DNA from: Pavlovales sp. CCMP2436
Taxonomy: Eukaryota; Haptophyta; Pavlovophyceae; Pavlovales
Reading direction: 5' to 3'
DNA length: 10,185 nt
Assembly: GCA_026770615.1 (NCBI GenBank)
Contig: MU631817.1
Coordinates: forward strand, 68,029 to 78,213
Positions within the stretch are counted from its first letter, which is position 1; every line of letters begins with the position of its first letter. The translations under genes were made by a program, and so were the position numbers. The notes beneath the pieces are model-generated. The model had not been told where the DNA came from and ran no database searches. It worked only from the letters and a program-made list of their open reading frames with translations. Below, in pieces: positions 1-7,220 of the stretch.

Positions 1-18
1 TCCCCCCCCCCCACCTAG

Positions 19-2914
19 GCCGTTCACGAGACGCGCTGGGCCTCCATCGCCATTACACTGGTTGGCGTGACTGTCGTCTCGCTCTACGGGCCGCACGAGG
101 GTACCGAGGTGCGCGATATTCCACGTGGCATCCTCTGTGCCTGCGATATTACAGCGCTACAATTTCGCTCCGAATAATTTCGAATTTCGAGCTTGACTAC
201 AGCCCGGCCCTTCGCAGACCCCTTGAAGCAGTTTTATCATTTATAAATTTATCATTTGTGAATTTGTCGTTTATTTTCTGCCACACTTAGGTGACGGAGG
301 AGAATGTGTACCGGCTGCTAAGCCACCCGCCCTTCATAGCCTTCGCCGCCTTCTCCACCATCGCCATCGGGCTGGTGACGCTGCTCTGGCATCTCGAGCC
401 AGCTGCCATGCGCAAAGACAGGTGAGCAACTATTTTATTTATTTATTTCAATTATTTGACTATTGACAATGATCTTGCCGTCTAGCTGCTGCTACTGCTG
501 CTGCTGCGTGCATATTTACTCGTCGTTTATTTATTTGTTTCTTGCAATTGGGTGTGCTGTGCCTCCAGCAGCCATGCGCAAAAACAGACGCGCATTTTTT
601 GTTAATTTAATTTCTTTGAGTCTTTGAGTCTTCGTTCGGAGTAATCGAGCTGCTCTAAGCGCTGTAACGCCCTTCACCCGACGCAAGGAATTATATATAT
701 ATATATATGTATATATTATATAGCCTTATTCTCTGTATATAATAATATTATCTAATCTATACCTCGTGCCTTTGCTGGCTGATGATAATAACAAAAAAAA
801 AAAAAAAAAAAGAGTAAATCGTCTCTTTGCTAACAGAGGATATTAACATGAATAACAAATATAATAAATAATAAAATAATAAATAGGTACCACGTGCCTT
901 TGCTCTCTGATGATAGTAACATAACTAATATATAAATAAAATAAATCAAAATAGGTACCTCGTGCCTTTGCTGGCTGCTGATAATAACACAAATAAGTAA
1001 TAAATAATAAATAAATAGGTATCTCGTGCCTTTGCTGGCGTATGCGGCTGCGAGCTGCGGAGCTCTCTCCCTCAGCTTCCTTAAGGTATTCCCCCTCCCT
1101 CTCTCTCCCTCAGCTTCCTCAAGGTAATACCCCCTCCCCCCCCATAACCGCCGAGTGCAAGGCAGAGACCCTCGCTGCCCCCTCGCACAGCCCCACTGCC
1201 CACTCTGTAATAATCATCAATCTTCATCATTATAATGCCCCCTCGCACATCCCCACTCTCTCTACTCTCTCTCTCTCTCACACACACATATTTTAAAAGG
1301 TGCTCGCGCTTGCGATCCGCTCTGCGCTCCAAGCCGATCCCGCACTCGGCCAGCGCAGCGAGCTCTTCGCGCCGCACTCCTTCCTCGCACTCCTCGCCCT
1401 CGCCACCTACGCGCCGCTGCAGCTGGTGCTTTTAAACTCGGCGCTGGTGCTCTCGCCCGTCTCCTTCGCCGTGCCGATGTGCGCGCCATGACTTAAAACT
1501 TATTGTAATATATACATACCGATAATAACAATACCGCACTCGCCCGTCTCCCTCACTTTTTTAAAGAATATTTCTTTCGCAGTGCCAATGTGCGTCTTTT
1601 TTTTGAATATATCTTTCAACGCTCCCCGTCTTGCAGCCCGAAGGCGTACGGGCATGGCATACACTAAATGACACTATGCAAATATAATGACTTATACAAG
1701 TATATAATCATACCCATCCTCTTCTGATTCGTCAAGCCTGTGGTTCGCCCGTCTCCTTCGCAGTGCCGATGTGCGCCTACGCATACATAGTACAACTCAT
1801 ATGTACATTCGAATCATTATTATGTATTACACAGGTTCTGTTGCACTGCCGATTGTGCGCCTACTCATCCTTTTGTTAATAATCATCCACATGACAATGA
1901 TTGAAAGTTATATCATGATTTTCATATATAAAGTAATACCCAACCTCTTCGATGGGTATAACTCATAATTTCCAACCTCCCTGGTTTCCTGCACCTCCTC
2001 ATATGTTCCTTTTGAGCAATTTTTTTTTTTTTTTTTCGAATGATGTTTCTTTTTGAATGATGTTTCTTCTAAGTAATCTTTCTTTTTGAATGATGGGTCT
2101 CCCCCCTGCCAACCGCCGTCTGCGCCACCGCTGCTCACTGCGCATCATACTATGATGTAATATTAAATAATATTTATGTAATATTAAATAGCAGTCTCTG
2201 TACAATAACAAATTTTATACAGAGGCTCCCCCCTCTTCCCGCGGTACGCATGCTCGCTGGTGCAGTGTGTGCGCGCTGCTGCCTACTGCTCTAGGTGCAC
2301 TGCTGACCCCCCCCCCCCCTCGCACACAGGTACGAGTCGTTGTTGGTGGTGCTCTCGATCGTGGCGGGCGGCACATTCTACCGTGAGTTCGATGGGATGA
2401 GGTGCGCTGCGGCCCCATCCTCCTCCACCCACCCCCACCTCTCACACATGCACACACCCACCCATCTTTATCTGAATTCCGACAAAAACCGCAATAAATT
2501 TAATAATAATAATATCAAAACTCAACGACAATAATGATCAGCCCCGGTGCAACTCGCGCCTTCCTAGTCGGCGTCACCATCACGATGGGGGGCCTCGCGC
2601 TGCTCGCGCTCTCGCACTCGCCAATCGAGCGGATGGCGAGCGCCGTGTTGGGGGAGGATGGGCGCGAGAGCGAGGGGGGCATGACGGACGCGCTGGAGGC
2701 CTTCGAGAGCGAAGTGGGCCGCGCCGCTGCAGCCGTGCTCGGCTACGACAAGCCGCTCTCCCCGCGCCGCCACTCCTCCAACACCAACAACTTGAACGGC
2801 AGCTCGAACTACGCCGCGCCGCAGGCGCAGCGCCCCGACGGTGCGGCGCTGGACGGTTACGTGCGCTTCGACGTCCACGCCCATCGAAAGAACGGGCTAG
2901 GGGGGCAGTTTTGA
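19..2914 (+). CDS. NIPA-like / DMT-superfamily membrane transporter, 3' part, six exons
   Basis: Exons read as 19-108, 291-421, 1019-1085, 1300-1478, 2330-2401 and 2542-2914. All introns are GT-AG and the phases agree (0, 2, 0, 2, 2), giving 303 residues plus TGA; the N-terminus lies left of the window. About six hydrophobic segments are visible, near residues 8-24, 43-65, 78-98, 123-146, 148-172 and 185-203. The run SPVSFAVPMYESLLVVLSIV, followed by AGGTFYREF, is typical of the conserved late helices of NIPA proteins, which belong to the drug/metabolite transporter fold and are linked to magnesium transport at the plasma or endosomal membrane. The small exon at 1019 supplies a full helix (PLLAYAAASCGALSLSFLK) that fits the family. 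The last 100 residues form a hydrophilic, probably cytosolic tail. Family assignment is fairly secure; the substrate is not. Several introns contain copies of the exon edges. Confidence 0.8.
232..282. repeat. AT-rich short tandem repeat in transporter intron 1
   Basis: About three imperfect units of 15-16 bases (core atttatcattt / atttgtcgttt) lie just upstream of the acceptor that opens the exon at 291. Nearby, the first bases of this intron (gtgcgcgatatt from 109) recur imperfectly at about 138 (gtgcctgcgatatt). Confidence 0.6.
565..587 (+). repeat. Intronic echo of the transporter exon 2 3' end
   Basis: These 23 bases match 399-421, the last 23 bases of exon 2, at 21 positions (shared core gccatgcgcaaa). 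In the copy the donor GTGAGC is replaced by ACGCGC, so the splice site is lost. The copy lies 166 bases downstream of the original, inside the same intron. Confidence 0.8.
689..722. repeat. AT dinucleotide microsatellite
   Basis: Alternating TA run interrupted once by a G, in transporter intron 2. Confidence 0.9.
757..1040 (+). repeat. Tandem array whose last unit is the 5' end of transporter exon 3
   Basis: Five imperfect units carry the core acctcgtgcctttgctggct, starting near 761, 816, 889, 957 and 1021 (spacing 55-73 bases). Units are joined by A-rich spacers (ataataacataaataa-like; a run of A at 793-811). Units 3, 4 and 5 are each preceded by ATAG followed by GTA. The last unit is the true acceptor at 1017-1018 plus the first bases of exon 3, so three near-identical acceptor-like sites stand in a row. 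Confidence 0.85.
1064..1136 (+). repeat. Duplicated 3' end of transporter exon 3 with donor
   Basis: Two units 38 bases apart (1064 and 1102) share tctctccctcagcttcct, then t/c-aaggta and a C-rich run. The first contains the real exon end (AAG at 1083-1085) and donor; the second repeats both inside the intron (AAG at 1121-1123, then GTAATA). Confidence 0.85.
1174..1262 (+). repeat. Tandem repeat in transporter intron 3
   Basis: The segment tgccccctcgcacagcccca at about 1174 recurs with one change at about 1235, a spacing of 61 bases. CT and CA runs follow to about 1288, ahead of the exon 4 acceptor. Confidence 0.7.
1450..1870 (+). repeat. Three intronic echoes of the transporter exon 4 3' end and donor
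   Basis: The end of exon 4 (about 1450-1485, core cgcccgtctccttcgc then gtgccgatgtgcgc) is repeated at 1539-1597 (split by about 25 extra bases), at 1745-1780 (nearly exact, with donor GTGCGC) and at 1835-1866 (more diverged). Each copy keeps a GTGCG donor-like site. The true exon end is set at 1478 because AT plus the G at 2330 restores the family motif VPMYESLL. Confidence 0.8.
1600..1665 (+). mobile_element. Dispersed intronic element, copy A
   Basis: A T-run, an AT-rich stretch and then cttgcagcccgaaggcgta with gggcatg and catac. The same order of sequence occurs at about 8328-8395 in a HAT1 intron. In the best 33 bases only a few positions differ. The core contains a short inverted repeat, CCCG with CGGG eight bases apart. 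No coding capacity. It could be an introner-like element or a short non-autonomous repeat; two copies in one window cannot settle this. Confidence 0.55.
2020..2096. repeat. T-run and tandem repeat in transporter intron 4
   Basis: A run of T (about 2021-2036) is followed by three imperfect units containing tttttgaatgatg, about 20-35 bases apart. Confidence 0.75.
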
Positions 2915-3292
2915 GCATGGCTCGATCTCGCCCCGGACTAGATTTAAGATAGATTTGATAGCTATAATAATATATTCTTAATAGAGAGGAGTTAATAGAG
3001 ACATTAGAGAGGACATGGGCGCGTTCGGCAACTCATAACGACAATCTAATTTTTGTGAGTCAATGGCCCTTCGGCTGAATGGACGCAGTCAGTTAGACGT
3101 CGTTATGTACCGACGAGGAGGATGGGTCTCGAGCGGTATGAATTGTGTAGGTATTCATTGCAGCACTGTACTGAAATCTTGTGTCTCATGAGTCACTCTG
3201 CGACTCTGTCATTCGATGACTCATGTCCCTGGGCACCTGACCCGGGTGTCACTGACTTAGCTAGTCGTGAACAAGTGTATGTGTGTTCGCGG
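2915..3292. other. Intergenic region, convergent 3' ends
   Basis: No supported gene. The first part is AT-rich with repeated taatagaga-like strings and is probably the transporter 3' untranslated region. Near 3283-3309 a short inverted repeat (gtgttcg with cgaacac) overlaps the end of the minus-strand gene. No clear polyadenylation signal was recognised. Confidence 0.5.
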
Positions 3293-4238
3293 CTAGCTTG
3301 CGCCGAACACCAGCGCCACGAGCTTTGAGAGCGGCAGGATCTGCGCCGACGGGGCCGCGTTGCGGATAAGGCTGCAGTGGATCGCGGAGACGTCGTGCAG
3401 GCCGCCCGGTTGCTCCATTTCCGCCCTCGGTGGCACCGGCGGGTTAAGGCGGCGAATACAGTCCTCTTTGTGGTACATCTCAGAGAGCCATTCGGCCCAA
3501 GAGTCGAACGGCTCGCCCTGATCTTCGAGGTAGTCTTCGTGGAGGTAGAAGCTCTTGCCCCGGAGCTCGGTGAGGACGTCTGCGAAATGCACCCAGCCGG
3601 CACTTGAGGACGGCAAGCTCGAACTGGTTGACCATGACCACCCAGTCCTTGATCACGTTGTCCGAGTTATACTCGAGGGCATCGACACGCTCGACGACGT
3701 CCTCGAGGCTCTCGACACGCTTGCCCAGGTCCGACTCGAGTAGGGCTTCGACGTCGCCCATTATGCCGCGAGCCGCGCCACTGAGGAGTCCGTTCTAAAA
3801 GGGCTTCTCCGCAATCTCAGAGCGCAGGCGCATAACAGCCTCGCCCACAATCTCCTTGGCCCTGTCCTCGTCAAATGGCTCCGGATCAGGCACATCATGG
3901 ACCTCTCCGCGCGCTCAAGCCTCTCCTCTGCGTCTTCGAGCCGCTCGTCCGACTCGGACAGCTTAGCCGTGAGCGCCTCCAGCATGGTCTCCATCGTGCG
4001 CAGCCTCTTCGACATCGAGGCCCCGTCCAGCTCGTCAGTAGTGGCCAACCCGTGCTTGGCGTCCGGCTGCGCCCGGTGCAGGGGGGCACCTCCATTATTG
4101 AGGTGATTTTCGCGATTTTTTATTTTATGTTTCTGTGAGGCCTACCTGTTGGTACAGCTCGATGACCACGGGAGTCCTCGACGCAAAACTTCCGCACTCA
4201 GATGCGTGCGCTCGCGGGTCAGGCAACGCAGCAAGATT
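3293..4238 (-). CDS. Unrecognised coiled-coil protein, at least three exons, one unresolved frame change
   Basis: Reading right to left: an exon ending at 4146 (open back to about 4238; ends TPVVIELYQQ), intron 4145-4067, exon 4066-3903, intron 3902-3781, then 3780-3293 ending in TAG. Both splice pairs are GT-AG with matching phases (0 and 2). Exon 4066-3903 encodes a heptad-rich Leu/Glu helix (METMLEALTAKLSESDERLE), a likely coiled coil, and the next exon has a second acidic helix. The last 107 codons (3616-3293) are one frame ahead of the preceding stretch. The switch near 3605-3613 needs a one-base change, a sequence error or a mini-intron of about 46-52 bases. The product is rich in Asp, Glu and Trp and matches no family I know. 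No start codon was identified. A gag-like or degraded gene is possible. Confidence 0.5.
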
Positions 4239-4249
4239 TCACACCTGTA

Positions 4250-4770
4250 TAGAACTATCTCATGTGCACTGTCACACTGCATGAACGGCCAGAGGAACAT
4301 GAAAATACTGCATCCCATCCGAACTGCAAGTCAAGCACGTTACCGTCCGGGTAGTAGTGCGGTCGGGGACGACGCGGGAAGTCTGGATGCTGTTCCTTTG
4401 CCAATATGCTTGCCCGCTCTTGCCCCGTTTGACATTGCCCAAGACCTTGATCAGTGGATCAACGGCGATGCAGCTTTTTCACACCTTCCAGGTTAATTGC
4501 CCGCTTTGCGTTTTTTTTTGCACGAGTTCCAAACTTTCCGAGTTTTTTGCGCCAGATAACGAGACGCGGAGAGGGTTATGACGTGACTGGGTAGCGCAGT
4601 AACTAACGTTTGTTCGTGTAATACGAAGACAGGCAGCATCAGTCAGGCGAATCCAGTATGTGGATGAGCTCGGCCAGTGATCGCTCATGTGGTAGGCCTA
4701 CGCGGCTTCATGCCACGATCGCAACTCCTGTCGCTGGTGGTAAAGCCCACAGCCGAGAGATTTTTACGCT
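4250..4770. other. Divergent 5' region between the coiled-coil gene and HAT1
   Basis: No coding segment could be supported on either strand; the open frames here are short and have no recognisable content. An upstream exon of HAT1 is expected because an intron clearly ends at 4800; one possible donor is CCAG then GTTAAT near 4493. A duplicated string tgcccgct plus a T-rich run occurs at about 4410 and 4498. Confidence 0.4.
4599..4622 (+). repeat. Echo of the branch-point region upstream of HAT1
   Basis: These 24 bases match 4771-4794 at 22 positions (gtaactaac, then a T-rich stretch, then taat). Here the string is not followed by a T-rich tract ending in CTAG, so it looks like a copy of an intron 3' end without a working acceptor. 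Confidence 0.65.
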
Positions 4771-4800
4771 GTAACTAACTTTTGTTCGTTTAATTTCTAG
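4771..4800 (+). promoter_or_regulatory. Branch point and 3' splice acceptor before HAT1 exon
   Basis: TAACTAAC is an ideal branch-point string. It is followed by a T-rich tract and TTTCTAG ending at 4800. An intron therefore ends 53 bases before the HAT1 ATG at 4854, and the stretch 4801-4853 would be exonic. In the HAT1 frame there is a TGA just upstream (about 4829), so this stretch reads as 5' untranslated. Confidence 0.55.
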
Positions 4801-4853
4801 TTACACGTCCGTCCCCGGGAGGATCTCACTGAATTTGTTCTGGCCAAATAAGC

Positions 4854-6897
4854 ATGGTGGACATCAACATGTCCATCGTGCTCGGCTTCCGCGGAGGCGG
4901 ATCAACTCCCAAGATCGAATGGGTCCAGCCGTCGTTCGCGCCCGACCACGTGGACGACGCTGCCGTGGGCTCGGGCGAGGGCTCGGGCGAGGGCGTGGGC
5001 TCGGGCGCGGGCGAGGGCGTGGGCGCGGGCAATGCCTCGGGCTCGCGGCTGCGCGTGGAGCTGCTCTTCGATGAGGCCACCTTCCACACGCTGTGCAGTG
5101 CCAAGGGCAAGGGCGCGGCGGAGGCAATCAGGACGGTGGCCGAGCCGCTGCCGGGCGGGTACTCCACCGACCGGGGCGAGTGGGACAAGGTACGCGCCCT
5201 CCGCCCTGTCTCGGCAGCCCTCCCCCCCTTGTCACATTGTCACAGCGGGCGGGAGGAAACACACCCTTGTCACACCCTGTGATCCAGTGGATGCGCATGG
5301 GCCTCTCCTGCTCCCATGCTCGCCGTCATTGCCCCGTGTGATACCCGCCACTGCCCTCCAACCCCCCCCCCCTTCCCCAGCGAGTGCACGGCGGGAGCGC
5401 TGAGTCGCTGTGCGGCGAGGTGGTGTGCGCGCTGCCAGACGTACATGGATATAAGAGGTGCATCCGCAGCACCGACCTCTCGAATCCGGAGACGCAAGTG
5501 CGTTTCGCCCTTAGTTGCGGACCCGAGCTACTGTATTCCACAGAGCTGTGTGTTGTGTGGGGGGGCAGAGCAAAGGGACAGGCAAGAGCCAGCACTGACC
5601 CCCCCCCCCCTGACCCCCCCTTCTTACTAGGCATTCGTGATGCGCCTGACCAATGCGATGATGTGGCTGATCGACGGGTGTACGCCCATCGACGTCGGCA
5701 CCGACCCTACGCGCTGGCAGCTGCTGACTGTGTGGGAGAGAGATGAACTCGTGGCAGCCGGTAACTCTTAGACTTGCTGATATAGCTTCAACAACTACTA
5801 TACCTATTATCATGATTACCACAACAATTATCATTCGATGCTGACGGTCTGACGAACAAAGGAACTCGACACGCGGTTATTACTCTTTGTCTCACTAATG
5901 TGGTTACTGATACTACCAATTTATTTAAGGTTTGGCCATAATGACCAGCTACTTACACCTCCTGACCTACCCACCCCATCCTCACCCTACAGCCACACAA
6001 ACATACACACGCACGCGCGCGCGCAACCACTGGTTACATATTTGTGGTGCCGCGGGGAGGCTGCGTGTGTGTGCGTGTGTGTGCGCGCGTGTGTGTGCGT
6101 GTGTGCATGTGTGCATTTGTGCGTGTGTGCGTGTGTGTGTGCGTGTGTGTGTGTGCATGTGTGCGTGTGTGTGTGAGTGTGCCAACTGCTGGTCGTCACC
6201 TGATGTTAGCCCCCCCCCCAAATACAGCCACCGTCTACATCTTTGTGGTGCCGTGCAAGCGGCTGCGCGTGTGCCAAGTGTTCGTGGTCCCAAGGCACCA
6301 ACGGCAAGGTGCTGTGCGTCCACACGCAAAAAAAATTAAAAAAAAAAATTCTGCTGTGATTACTATTGCAACTTTTTTTTTCTTTCTCTTCTTTTTGTGT
6401 GTGTGATGATATGCAGGAGTGGGCGCGCAGTTGCTCGATGCGATCTACGCCGAGGCGAAAAAGGAGGGGGGCGCAGAGGTGTGTCGCATTCATATCTGGA
6501 GTTCCATCGGCATGCGCATTGGACGCCCAAGCCAGCGCAGCCGACTTATGCACGCAGCAGGCAATGGGCAACGCAGCGCCCAGACCAGCTCAACTTCCAG
6601 GACAGTCAGACGCCAGCTTGAATCCCTACCAGTCACAGAATAAGATAAGATAATTTAATATGATGAAGTCTGCGGAGGTGCAAAAGGAGGGGGGGGGCAG
6701 AGGTGACCGTAGAACACACACACACACACCACACGCACGCACGCACACGCGCGCGCACACACACACACCATCACCAACGGAGTGGGTGGAAGAGGACATT
6801 TCTTTTGTAAGCTGGCATTCCTTTTAAGAGGGCATTCCATGAAGAGGACACTCCTTTTAAGAGAGCTCTGGAGTTGTTCTTGCTATTCTTCTCATTT

Positions 6898-6949
<52 letters not shown>

Positions 6950-7188
6950 AATTGTATTATTGTTTTGTTATTATTCTTATTGTTGTTATCGTTCATTATA
7001 TCCTCTATTTTATTGTTATTCTCTTTAGGTGAACGTGGAGGACCCTTGCGCCGCCTTTTCAAAACTACGCGACGTGGTTGACGCGAGACGCGCCGGTGCG
7101 TCTACAATTGGGGGGGGGGGGTTAGCATCTTAAATCGCTCTACGCGACCTGGTGGAAACGAGGCGCGCCGGTACGCTTCTTCAATTGC

Positions 7189-7220
<32 letters not shown>

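Noticed and set aside
757..1040. CRISPR-like array
   Set aside because: The repeats are imperfect, spacers are themselves similar and A-rich, and the last unit is an exon start in a eukaryotic gene.
2245..2300. Echo of the start of transporter exon 5 (ggtacgcatgctcgctggtg against ggtacgagtcgttgttggtg)
   Set aside because: The resemblance is suggestive but too weak by eye to list as a repeat.
2564..2918. Two minus-strand open frames opposite the last transporter exon
   Set aside because: They are shadows of a GC-rich exon; the plus strand continues a membrane protein with matched splice phases.
5770..5880. Echo of HAT1 exon 3 end (gctgacgg...gaactcg...actctt near 5838-5886)
   Set aside because: Matches are scattered and need gaps; an alignment score would be required.
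7140..7170. Second copy of the exon 6 end as an alternative exon
   Set aside because: A TAA lies just upstream in frame and no acceptor could bypass it usefully.
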